64,000 nt of DNA from Porcisia hertigi (lineage: Eukaryota > Euglenozoa > Kinetoplastea > Trypanosomatida > Trypanosomatidae): NCBI RefSeq assembly GCF_017918235.1, contig NC_090591.1, positions 1,369,001 through 1,433,000 on the forward strand, given 5' to 3'. The translations under genes and the position numbers were made by a program. Positions 1 to 9,541 of the stretch are shown piece by piece. Numbering within the stretch: the first letter of the stretch is position 1; every line of letters begins with the position of its first letter. The notes below the pieces were generated by a model, which saw only the letters and a program-made list of their open reading frames with translations, was not told the origin of the DNA and made no database searches.

Positions 1-2
1 AC

Positions 3-674
3 CAAGTCCTCCTCCCAGGCCAGGCGGATGCGCTGCAGGTTCTTGGCTCGCAAGGGGACCCGCGGTGCGCTGACTACCTCTTAGAGCGACTGGACTACAC
101 GCTGGAGGTCGAACAGCGGCTCCGGCGGCGTGTTGAGACACGAAAATTCATTCAGCGCACCATGCGGAAGCCCGAGGCTTCTGACGGGGGTGTGGGTGAT
201 GGCTTATGGGCGCCGACGTTTCCCCGTCCCTTTCGACGGCTTGAGCGAGAGACAGCCGAGGTCGCTCCCGTGCAAGGTTCATCTACTGAGTCCCAGGCGG
301 CGGCGCAGCCTCCACTGGTGTCACGACCGTCTCTATGTGCGCCCAACGCCCTTGTAGACCCCTCCTCTTTGCCAACGCCGCGGCGGTGCTTTATCACGTG
401 TAACTGTAGTAACGTGCGTGGACTTGACCTACCGCACCTCACCCACGTCGTTATTCTTGCACAACCGACCACTGCTCTCGAGTACGCGCATTGGTGCGGT
501 CGAGTCGGTCGCCTTGGCTGCTCTGGTGTCTCGGTTACACTAATGGCACGCAGTGCAACGCGCCGTATGCATCAGTTCTGTGATTCTCTCGGGATTGATT
601 TTCGTGTGGAGAGGCGGCATGCGGAGGTGGACGTCAATGCGGAGCGTCGGCTTAGCGGCGCAGACTCGATGTGA
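3..674 (+). CDS. DEAD-box RNA helicase, C-terminal part (5' end outside window)
   Basis: The frame is open from the first full codon, so the gene enters from the left edge; about 223 residues are visible. The end of a RecA2 helicase domain is present: motif V reads RGLDLP, followed by THVV, and motif VI reads AHWCGRVGRLG, where the DEAD-box family normally has HRxGRxxR. The Arg after His is replaced by Trp, but both later Arg of the motif are kept. A low-complexity Ser/Pro/Ala insert of roughly 60 residues sits before motif V. DEAD-box enzymes unwind or remodel RNA using ATP; the substrate and compartment cannot be told because the N-terminus is missing. The family call rests on motifs V and VI only. 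Confidence 0.8.
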   Translation, partial: QVLLPGQADALQVLGSQGDPRCADYLLERLDYTLEVEQRLRRRVETRKFIQRTMRKPEASDGGVGDGLWAPTFPRPFRRLERETAEVAPVQGSSTESQAAAQPPLVSRPSLCAPNALVDPSSLPTPRRCFITCNCSNVRGLDLPHLTHVVILAQPTTALEYAHWCGRVGRLGCSGVSVTLMARSATRRMHQFCDSLGIDFRVERRHAEVDVNAERRLSGADSM

Positions 675-3489
675 TGGCCAGAGAGAAGGTGGGGGAGGAG
701 AGGGGGGACGTGAAGGCGATCGTAAAGCGGCGCTTGTCGTTCTCACTTTGATGAGCGCTTGCCATACCCGCAACGCCTCCGTCGAGAGGTGGAGGGGGTC
801 GGTGCGATGGGGCGCGGACGGGGGTGGGGTGGGGTGGGGGCAGCAAAGCCGATGCGGGATAATACAAACGAAACGGTAACACCCGCAAAAAAAATGTTCA
901 CATTTGTAATTTGCACAAACGGCTTCTGCTGCCACTGTTGTTTGTTGCCGCATTATTGCTTGGAATCTGCCATTTCGCAACTGCACTGTCATTTTGTCTT
1001 GCTGCATCTTTTTTTTTCTGTCGGACTCTGAGTCCTGTCGCGTGCACACACGCACCGAGCGGCGTCTCTTTTGCTTCAACTGCTGTCTCCTGTGTGGGTC
1101 GATCATGTCATTTGAGTGGAAGTTACGCTTATTCTCTCCCCTCCACCTTCACTTTTTCACACCCTCCCGTGTCTCACCTGCTCTTTGAGGGGCTCCCTCT
1201 TTGTCATCCCCCCCTTCCCCCTCCCCCACCAAGTCTCCACCTATACCGCGCCCACACTCACCAACATCTGCGTGATTTTTCACATGGGTGGTCAGAGAAA
1301 CAAAGAATGGGCTGCGCGCGCACGCACACACGCACACAGACAGACAGACATACCGACATTTCCCGCGCCTCTGAGCTGCTCAGCGCAACAACAACAACTC
1401 GGGAACCGCCTGCGCACCCTGCCAAGCAAAAAGTGTGGGCGGCCTTGATATATTTACTTGTTTATTCTTAATTTATGATTTGGGCGTCGGCGAGGGTGAG
1501 CCCGCAAAATTATTCACAATATCTACATATTTACATATTTGGTTTTCGGGGGGTGGGGGGGGGTGGGGTGGGGTGGGGGGACGACATTCTGTTCGGGATT
1601 GTGGGCACCGGAGTTTGTGTCGATCACGCAACGCTTGGTGGAAAGCATCCCTGAGGTAGCAATGGAGGAGAATGTATGGTATTGTGGTTCGGAGCAGGGC
1701 AACCGCTCTCCGTCCTTGACACATCCCATGGTTGATGGCGATGTCGCCACGCGCACGCCTGGCGTAGCCTCATAGGCACAAGCGTATGTATTTTTTTGTA
1801 CGGAAAGTTGCGCTCACAATTCTGTAGCAAGTGTGCGGTGGAGGGAGTTGAAAAACTCGAGAGCTGTACTTGTTCCCCCCCCCCCCTCCCCCCTCCCGGC
1901 TGACTTGATCAAAAGTGGGGGTTTACGAGCCCGGTACTGTCGGACATGCTCATCACCTGTCCATGGTGTCTCAATGGGGGCAGCGTTGCATCATTGAAGC
2001 TGGGACCCGCTTGGTCTCTGATGCCCGCTGAGAAAGAAGCGGGCGCAGGTGGTGTGCTTACATCGTTTGTATTCCAATGATCGGATGCAAGGGGGCTGCC
2101 TTTTGAAGGTGCAGCCTCGGGCATTTCGCAGCGTGCGTCTGCACTCGATATTGCTTTTCAAACGCGGCGGTGTCCCCATTTCCCGAGACTTGCCGTCACT
2201 CCCCTTCCCCCCCCCCCTCTTCTCCAAATTCAGCACGCCGCTTTTCTTCTTTGCCACAGACGCGGGCGGCATCCATGAGTTGGTCCTGACATGGCGTGAG
2301 GGGAGGGGGGGGGAGGGATGTGGGATATCGCGAGCGGGAGCGGGTGGAGACGATCAATACTGTGTTTACTTGTTGTTGATCTCCGCGAACGTGAAGATGC
2401 GGGAAGCTTGGTTATACAAGCGAGGTGCCTGCACAGTCGCTCTTCCATGACCAGCACATCGAAGTTTGACGGGGGCATGTCTCTGTCTAGACTGTTGCAA
2501 CCACATATTTCTGTAGCATGCCCCTATCCGACGTTTTTGTTTTATACTGCGGGAGGAAAAAGGATGGAGAGGTGCAGGATTGATGGAATGCGGTACATTG
2601 AATTCGCGTACCTGCTCATGTGCTGCGTTGCCCGCATGAACTGTTGCAGTGAGGTGCAGGTGTGGCGATATTTGTATGACGCGTGTTGTGTGTGTGTGTG
2701 TGTGTGTGTGTGACTGAGTAAAGGGCGAATGGGCAGGATCTTTTTCCTGTGAGAAACGGACGCTCGTATAACACAGTGTGCTGAGAGGCCCCCACCCCCT
2801 CTCCACTCCCGTCAAAGCGGCCGCAACGTATGTGCGGAATTTTTTTTCTATTGGTGGCATCTGCGTGTTTGTGCGCGTGCCTACTTTTCTGCTCCCTCCC
2901 TTCCCCACTTCAAATTAAGAAAACAAAAACCCTCGGTTCGTATCGCATCCATTCTGTGGCATCTCCCCGTCGCCCCGAAGAAAGGCGTTCAGCGTTTAGC
3001 ATCTCCATGTGGATGCTGGGGTGCAGAACCACAGTGGCGTGATCTCTGCCAGGACCTTTCGCGAGATGAGGCGATATGGAGTACACATCGATTAGAGGTG
3101 TTCACGTCTACACTCCTCTCGCCTTCCTTCATTGTAGAAGATAATCGGCTGCTTGCGAAATCGTGTAGCCTTCACGGGGGTGGGGTGGGGGTATGCCACC
3201 TTGCGGGTCTTTGCGGCACAGCCGATGGCCCGCGCCTGCGGTGGCCCCCATTCCAGGTGAAAAAAAACCGAAGACGAACTGTTGCACGGCCAATCACTCT
3301 TTTTCTCTTTGTCTCCCCCACTCTCTCCCCCTTGGGACTTCGGGGGAGGGGTCACGAACCCTTTGTGTGGCGCTGAGATCCATCCGCTGCACCTTGTCTA
3401 TGCACGCAGTTCTAGACTACCACTGCAGTTCACAACAGGATTGCAATAGCCCACAACTACTGGCCCATGTGCAGTGAGCGTCTATCGTC
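675..3489 (+). other. 2.8-kb spacer, no gene seen
   Basis: UTR and intergenic sequence between the helicase and the next gene. It holds G-rich tracts near 820-840 and 1548-1581, a CA-rich stretch near 1320-1350, an AT-rich patch at 1440-1540, a C tract at 1876-1899 and a GT microsatellite at 2685-2712. No open frame has the composition of a real gene. Confidence 0.6.
2685..2712. repeat. (GT)n microsatellite
   Basis: Uninterrupted TG/GT dinucleotide run in the spacer, typical of Leishmania-group intergenic DNA. Confidence 0.9.
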
Positions 3490-4755
3490 ATGCTGTCCAC
3501 AGCCGCTTTCACTCGTTCTATGAACGCATTCCAGAGCTGCTCCATGGTGGATGCCGCCTGTCGTTGTTCCATGATTCTGGTCGATGACGACAGCGCCATG
3601 GTGTCACAGATGAGGAACGAAGATCTTCTTCGATGGCTGCCTCGCTGCGTTTCCGCGCACCTTCAACGAGAGCTCTTCAAGGATGCCCGTGAACAAGTGG
3701 CTCTGTCGGGGAGGGGCGCCGCTGGGGCGGCTCAGCAAATGCTGCGGAAGAGCACAGCTGCTGCGCGCAACACAGTGATCGCAGCCACGCCCGCTGTGGC
3801 ATCTCAGGAGGCCTCCATACCAGCAGAGTCAAAAGTCAGTGAGCGTTCGCGCGCGGCGGCATCCGCTGCTACGGCGGCACTTGGAGTGCTGTCGATGGCG
3901 CTGTGGCCTCTCGTGCAGGATGTGCAACCGGAGGCCTGCGCAAAGGGCAGGTCGGCTGATATCTCTGCTGTCTCCCAGATTGAGTGCGTGTGCGCCGTGC
4001 TGCTGCGTCTTGTCACATCAAACCTCGGATGCTGTCATGACACTTTGGTCGCGTATGCATTGGCTTCTCCCGACTCGTCGATCTTGACAAGTTCTGTCCG
4101 GGCACACCTTACTGCGTCTCTCAAGAGTTGGATGCAGTATTTTTTTCTTTTCTTTCTCGATTGGTTGCATCGTCTCCGAAGGTCGATTGCACCAACGTTG
4201 GGTCCCGCACGCGTCTCCACTAAAAAACCGAGCGCCGGCACCGCCGCCACTGCTGCCTCTCATTTCCATACGACCAAGTCAAGTACAGACCTGTCGGGTG
4301 ATGTCGTGCCACACAAGCCTAAGTGTCGACAGTCGTCACTGTTGCGAGGTCCGTTGCGTGGATGCTCGGCTCTTCTTGTAGAGCACCCGCTGCACTACTA
4401 CGCCCAAGCTCTCCAACGCACTGTTGCGGCCATTAAAAGCGAGTCCGACGCCACTCACAAGTGCGGTGGCCGCGACGAAGACCACGACGATTACAAGCTT
4501 GGAGACACCACGGAGTCGTGCCCCGGGCACCCTAAGAGACGGCCATGTGCTGCGCATGTGCTGCCTGTGAGAGGACAACGCGTTGCATCTCTCGGTTTCC
4601 GGGGTGTTGTGCGTAGGCGGGGTGTGTGCGCGAGGGACAGGAGCAGCAGCAGCAGCAGCAGCAGTGCATCGCCTTCGGATGAATCGCCGCCGCTTGCCCG
4701 CATTTTTTTGGCTCAGGGCCAGCGAAGGTCACTGACCAAGCGCCGGTCCAAGTAG
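3490..4755 (+). CDS. Hypothetical protein, 421 aa
   Basis: I do not recognise this protein. It is rich in Ala, Ser and Arg. An Ala-rich stretch (RAAASAATAALG) lies in the N-terminal third. A hydrophobic/aromatic segment in the middle (WMQYFFLFFLDWLHRL) might be membrane-associated or a buried helix. A run of eight Ser encoded by an AGC repeat at about 4642-4665 lies near the C-terminus, which ends in a basic tail. A second Met eleven residues in (MNAFQS) is an alternative start. It lies alone between two long spacers. The length of the open frame, codon composition and same-strand orientation support a real gene, but no function can be inferred. Confidence 0.7.
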   Translation: MLSTAAFTRSMNAFQSCSMVDAACRCSMILVDDDSAMVSQMRNEDLLRWLPRCVSAHLQRELFKDAREQVALSGRGAAGAAQQMLRKSTAAARNTVIAATPAVASQEASIPAESKVSERSRAAASAATAALGVLSMALWPLVQDVQPEACAKGRSADISAVSQIECVCAVLLRLVTSNLGCCHDTLVAYALASPDSSILTSSVRAHLTASLKSWMQYFFLFFLDWLHRLRRSIAPTLGPARVSTKKPSAGTAATAASHFHTTKSSTDLSGDVVPHKPKCRQSSLLRGPLRGCSALLVEHPLHYYAQALQRTVAAIKSESDATHKCGGRDEDHDDYKLGDTTESCPGHPKRRPCAAHVLPVRGQRVASLGFRGVVRRRGVCARDRSSSSSSSSASPSDESPPLARIFLAQGQRRSLTKRRSK

Positions 4756-5966
4756 CACACACTGGACTCCTCCGGTGGTGTCGATGAGGCCGACTTACCA
4801 CTTGTGCTGCTTGCCGGAGGTCCTTGAGCGCATACGGAGGTGTGGTGATGAGCGTGTCTGTGTGTGCGTGGAGGCGGTGGTGGGGGGAGGGGGAAGGCGG
4901 CGGCGATGCAAGGGAGAGGTGACATCGCAAAGAAGAAAAAAATTCAAAGAGGGGGCGCTTCCCAGCTGCCGCGCGGCTGCACCCTATACATACGTCAATA
5001 TATATCTATATATATATATTTATATATTTATTCTTTCGCCCCCCCTCCCTCCCTCCCTCCCTCCCTGTCGCTTTCAGTCTTTTCTGCTTTTTTTTGTTGG
5101 GTTTCTCGCATCTCTTCTTGCTCCCACACACATCCAGTGTGGGTGATGCCGCTGTCGACGTGGTAGTCGTGGGGGTCCCCATTTTTTGGTGCTATCAAAC
5201 TTTTTTTTTCGTTCCCACCTTCCCGTTTTTGACCTGTTTTGTTCCCCGCTGCTAATCCACCCCAGTTATGGTGCATGACACGTTCGACAGCTCCTCCAGC
5301 TTTTTTTCTGCTACTAAAATCTCCAAGGCATATCCAAGTACATCATACACATGAGCGGAATGAGGGCCGCGACAGGGGGGGGGTGGGTGGGTTGGTTATG
5401 CTTGGCAATCTACCTGTTCACTCCCTACACTCTGATTCTCATTTTCTCGACCCATTCGAGTGGCAGCGGCTCCTGTGACCTCACACGCCGATTGGTCACG
5501 TGTAGGTTGGCGGCAGTTTCTTGCTCAATGTTTTCACCACGCTGGTCAGCGCAGGGCTCAGTGGTGCAGCGGCTTTCTGCCTTCGTTTCTTCCTCGTTTG
5601 TCTCTGTGTGTGTGTGTGCGTGCGTGTGCGCCTTTTTTCAGTGTTTTGGCACCCTCGCTCTCCATCTTCCGCACTGAGCTACCGCAGGTTCAAAAAAGAG
5701 GGGATAATGGAGGGAGGCATCCGCGGTGCTCTGTGCGCCTGCACCTAGTCGATCCATGGAATTTTGCCATCGCATGCTCAATAGAAGACTCCACCGTCTC
5801 CCCCTCCCTCCTCTCACCCCCTTCCACTCCCCCGATTCTCTAAAGTGCTTGTGCACCGCTACACCGATCGGGGCAGGTACCTTCAGCAGCCGTTTTTTTT
5901 GCAACGGTCTCCACTTTATCGTCTCTCTTTGTATATCTTGCGCAGCACGTCCTTGCCGACAACATC
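4756..5966 (+). other. 1.2-kb spacer
   Basis: Contains a G-rich patch (4870-4900), a TA-rich tract (4998-5033), a CCCT repeat (5041-5066), a GT run (5605-5630) and pyrimidine tracts leading to the next gene. No gene seen. Confidence 0.6.
5888..5945 (+). promoter_or_regulatory. Polypyrimidine tract and probable spliced-leader acceptor AG
   Basis: A T/C-rich stretch ends in GCAG, with AG at 5944-5945, 21 bases before the ATG of the dynein light chain. This is the expected arrangement for trans-splicing. Confidence 0.5.
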
Positions 5967-6353
5967 ATGTCTGCTGAGCAGATTGAAGGTATAATTGATC
6001 ACATCACGTACACCAAGGGTGTATTAGGTGTTGTTGTGTGCACACCCGAAGGGGAAGCCATACGCGACAGCTTCCCGAACCTCGACAGGTCTTTGGCGCA
6101 GACCTACGCTGTCATGGCCGCGGATCTCGTGCGACAGGCATCAAAGTTGTTTGGGCCAGTTAGACCTCACGATGTTGCGGCAGAGCCTTCTAGCAAGCAA
6201 GGAGCTAAAAGGACAGCTGTCCCGCCGGCCTCGCCACTACCGATCCAAGAGAGCACAACCGAACTCATTCGTGTTAACACCCTTCTCCACGAGATCATCA
6301 TTCGCTGCAGCGACGACTTCCTTATTGCCATTGTTCAGGAGCCCGTTGATTGA
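5967..6353 (+). CDS. Dynein light chain, roadblock/LC7 type
   Basis: The 128-residue protein matches the roadblock/LC7 family: the N-terminal helix is followed by TKGVLGVVVCTPEGEAIRDS, an alanine-rich central helix, and a C-terminal strand ending DFLIAIVQEPVD, equivalent to YFLIVIQNP in animal roadblock proteins. Roadblock dimers bind dynein intermediate chains in cytoplasmic and axonemal dyneins, so a role in intraflagellar transport or flagellar motility is likely. The usual length is about 96-105 residues; the excess comes from a Pro/Ser/Ala/Lys-rich insert between the central helix and the third strand, roughly residues 66-92. The start is well placed behind a trans-splice acceptor. Family assignment is firm; the particular dynein is unknown. 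Confidence 0.9.
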   Translation: MSAEQIEGIIDHITYTKGVLGVVVCTPEGEAIRDSFPNLDRSLAQTYAVMAADLVRQASKLFGPVRPHDVAAEPSSKQGAKRTAVPPASPLPIQESTTELIRVNTLLHEIIIRCSDDFLIAIVQEPVD

Positions 6354-6399
6354 CCGCGGCGGACACGGATTTCTCTCTTATTGAAGGCGCGCACTCTCT

Positions 6400-6425
6400 T
6401 GGTGTGTGTGTGTGTGTGTGTGTGT
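6400..6425. repeat. (GT)n microsatellite
   Basis: GT dinucleotide run just downstream of the dynein light chain stop codon. Confidence 0.9.
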
Positions 6426-7111
6426 TTTCTTCGATGCGTTTGTGAATATCAAAAAAAGTCGACTGCGATTACACCGAGTGTTGTTCAGAGAGGAATAGCC
6501 ACGCATACGCATACGCACACTAGTGTATCCGTGTACAGTTTAGTCTCATTGTGCGCCTGTTGCGTTCTTCAGAGCTTTGGCGCTTTGCATCCGCTGTCTA
6601 TCAATCATTGCAGGTGTGCGGTCTGTACAGATGTCTCCTGCCCCCTCACAGGCAGTGAAAATGTGATTTGACAATGGAATGTGCACATATTATGCCAAAC
6701 AGAAGTAAGTCTTGTCGTGTACACAACAGAAAAAAGAAGGCCAGCATGTCTTCTCAAGTTGTATCGTCGACGTGCAGAGACACACTGGTAGTGGTGGTGA
6801 GGGGAGGGAGGAGGGAGGAGGAGGCCTTTTCTTCCCCCAAAAAAGACTGGGGCTGGTTGAAACGGGGACAGAGAGGTGTCAGCGGAGGGGGTGAGATAAG
6901 CCCATGCACACGCACCCCCGCCCCCCCCCCCCCCAGCCGCCACCATCACCACCACCATCTCTGACAGTATGTGCGCACGGGCTTCCCTCGCCGCTGTCGC
7001 CGCTGCCGCCATCAACCTCGATCTCTAATTTCCATGCTTTACTTCCCTCCCTCTCTCTTTTCAACCGTTCCGCCTCACTCTTTTGCCATTCGAGAGCGCA
7101 CGCACACGCAC

Positions 7112-7133
7112 ATATATATATATATATATATAT
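7112..7133. repeat. (TA)n microsatellite
   Basis: Uninterrupted TA run in the 5' leader of the next gene. Read in frame it would encode an artificial IYIYIY stretch, one reason to start that gene downstream. Confidence 0.9.
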
Positions 7134-7241
7134 GTCACGTCTCTAAGCCTACACGCAGCGGACGGGAGGGAGAGGGGGGTCTCTCTAGAAACAACAATTG
7201 AGGCGTTGTCGCCGCTGCTAGTGACTCGGCATCGTGCACGC

Positions 7242-8966
7242 ATGCCCACAAGGTGTCGCGTACTCCTCGGGGTCCAGCGGCCACCGGCTCGCAGCTACGC
7301 CCTTGATTTGGAGTACGTCAAGTTTAACGGTAGTTCTTATGTACGCTCACTGGCTTTGGTGCCTTTTGCGCGGGTAGGGATGGCGTCCCGGCCCCTGTCC
7401 CACACGAGCAAGATCGTCACCTGTGCAGGTTGTCCAGATAGCAGTCGAGTTCAGTGGCCATCTCACAGGCTCACTGATCTTGGGAGCACCCCGACGGTGC
7501 TGGAGTTGAACCCAAGGGAGGTGATGCGGCTCGCGGAACCGCTTCCCTGCGGTCATCTTCTTCTTCCTAAAATCCAAGAGGCCTTTGTCCAGGGCATATC
7601 CCTGAAGGAGCTGCTAGCCCCGTTCGAGGCAGAGACACGCAGTGCTATTAATTCCTTGTCTTTTCTTCGTCTAGCTCTTCGGAAAAGGGGAGGCAATGGA
7701 ACGAGAAGTGCTACCGGCGATCCCGCCTGTACAAGTCTCCGTGTCCGAGAGCCCTCCGCTGATGATGTCGACACTGATGCAGATTTGGAGATCGAGGCAA
7801 ACGCTTTCCCAGGGATGGAGGGGGAGGGTGCGGTTTGGATACCGGTAGCCTATTCGTCTGCGGAGGCTGAGAAACTGGCAGTGAGAGAGTTGCACATACA
7901 ACTTGGCATTGCACGGTTTTTCAAAGGGCTCGACCCGTTTGGAATCCCCAACATTCACCGATTTGATCGACAGGCACTCGAGCTGCTCTACGCCGCTCCA
8001 GTGGACTCGCGCGATTTCGTTGAGGCATCGAAGCACATTTGTGGTTTGCGTGCTTACAGCAAAGGCAGACAGGGCTACAAGCCCCTTGCATCTCTCTCTC
8101 GACACCACCCACGGCTTTTACAGGCCCTACTGCACCGAAGTTTCGAAAGTGCTGATACATGGTACAAGTGGCTCGCTGACTGCGCGGCCTGTGTGGAGGA
8201 AGACTTGATCAGGGTGCGCAATGCGCACCGCGACGGCACTCACGTCAATGCCTGGCGCTCTCCTGTAAATTCAACTGGCGGCGTAGAGATGAGCGCCGAT
8301 CGCATTGAGGCATCATCTGCTCTACTGACAACGCACTCGTTCCTTCACTTCAACGAGAGTTCCACAATGGAGGACCTGGCAACGCAGCTGCAGTTGCTTT
8401 GGCGCCGTCTTGAGGAGACCTCACAAGGCTGTCACAACAACGGGAACCAGGACGCGCCACCGTGCTCACGCGCAAAGGTATATGTATACGGCAGTAGTGA
8501 CGCCCCTGTTCTGCATCGCACGATGAGGTTGGCCTTCACAGGGACATCGCCAATGTGTCACACTCCAGAGCGAGGTCATCGGGCAGATTCTCGTTATACT
8601 GGTCCGAATCGGCTTCCAGCTGCGGCTGCTAAAGCGAACGCCACGAAGTTGACTTCCTCGCATCCGACGTCATTGTCACTCAATGGGCCCCTGCTATCAC
8701 CTATAGAGGCAGTTGTGGTGGACGCCACTCGACATCCACTCTTCACGGCGGCGGGCTTTGCCGCGTCCCCTAAGCAGCCGCCATCCCTCATGGCGGCAGT
8801 TGAAAAGGCCGCGGGCAGTGACGCGACGGCTGCGGCGCTCTTCTCAGCGCCGCAGTGGCACGATCCGCTGTGGGATGCCCAGGCGCTTGCGTGCGTCTGC
8901 GCCTCTGCAGGCATCACGCGCACCACTGAAGAAAAGCAAGGTATAGGGAGTGTGAACCACGGGTGA
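7242..8966 (+). CDS. Hypothetical protein with mitochondrial-type N-terminus, 574 aa
   Basis: I do not recognise a family. I start at the ATG of MPTRCRVLLGVQRPP because the frame upstream (open from 7083) reads through a TA microsatellite. The N-terminus is Arg-rich with no acidic residues in the first ~20 positions, like a trypanosomatid mitochondrial presequence. The middle (approx. residues 215-330) is the best-structured part, with segments such as LGIARFFKGLDPFGIPNIH and a helical AVRELHIQ region. The C-terminal third is lower in complexity, rich in Ala, Thr and Ser. A conserved kinetoplastid mitochondrial protein, perhaps in mitoribosome or RNA metabolism, would fit, but that is inference from the N-terminus only. 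Confidence 0.75.
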   Translation: MPTRCRVLLGVQRPPARSYALDLEYVKFNGSSYVRSLALVPFARVGMASRPLSHTSKIVTCAGCPDSSRVQWPSHRLTDLGSTPTVLELNPREVMRLAEPLPCGHLLLPKIQEAFVQGISLKELLAPFEAETRSAINSLSFLRLALRKRGGNGTRSATGDPACTSLRVREPSADDVDTDADLEIEANAFPGMEGEGAVWIPVAYSSAEAEKLAVRELHIQLGIARFFKGLDPFGIPNIHRFDRQALELLYAAPVDSRDFVEASKHICGLRAYSKGRQGYKPLASLSRHHPRLLQALLHRSFESADTWYKWLADCAACVEEDLIRVRNAHRDGTHVNAWRSPVNSTGGVEMSADRIEASSALLTTHSFLHFNESSTMEDLATQLQLLWRRLEETSQGCHNNGNQDAPPCSRAKVYVYGSSDAPVLHRTMRLAFTGTSPMCHTPERGHRADSRYTGPNRLPAAAAKANATKLTSSHPTSLSLNGPLLSPIEAVVVDATRHPLFTAAGFAASPKQPPSLMAAVEKAAGSDATAAALFSAPQWHDPLWDAQALACVCASAGITRTTEEKQGIGSVNHG

Positions 8967-9541
8967 GTCGCTGTGCACCGTGTCTCTCTCTCTCCCTTCC
9001 TCCGGCCATAGTGAAGTCCTCTGCATCGATGTCTCCTTACCCCCCCCCTCCGCCTTCCCCCATTCCCGGGCAAAGATAAGAACACTTCAGGCATAGCAGC
9101 ATGTGTCTATCCACAAAGAAAAGTTTGGTTACTGCCCCAAACTTGACAAGCCGACATGCAACAAAGCGTGAGGCCTCTCGTTCACGCAGACACTGCGATT
9201 CTGTCTATGAGCAGTGTGTACACAGAAGGGGAAGGGCGGCCTGGGGGAGGCACTTATTCCCAGCACCTGCGGCCTCCCCCCCTCCCCCCCCACGTGTCAC
9301 CGTCCTCCCCTCCTTCGCTTTCTCTCCGATTTCTTTCTAAATTTTCGTTACCTGTGTTCTCCTGCACGCGCTCCAATGCACTGGGCTACAATTGGGTTTG
9401 GGCCATGTGCTGTTAGCGGTGTGGCCACTCATAGAGAACAGCCCCCCTCCCCCTCCCCCTCCCCCCCCTCCTTGGCCCGTCCCCCTTATTTGTATGTGAC
9501 GGTGTTTCCACCACTACACCACCCACCCACTCACTCTGGCC
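8967..9541 (+). other. 0.6-kb spacer with C-rich tracts
   Basis: Pyrimidine-rich, with C tracts at 9040-9062, 9278-9292 and 9444-9472, the last one probably the splice signal of the next gene. No gene seen. Confidence 0.6.

Larger units (their letters stand above)
6354..7241 (+). other. 0.9-kb spacer
   Basis: Holds a GT microsatellite at 6400-6425, a C run near 6916-6934 and a TA microsatellite at 7112-7133. No gene seen. Confidence 0.6.

Noticed and set aside
911-1471. 186-codon + strand frame in the first spacer, starting with hydrophobic residues
   Set aside because: Later residues are encoded by pyrimidine and ACAC tracts; composition is that of a spacer.
7083-7241. Longer N-terminus for the 574-aa protein
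   Set aside because: It would code through a TA microsatellite (IYIYIY) and lies before the likely splice site.
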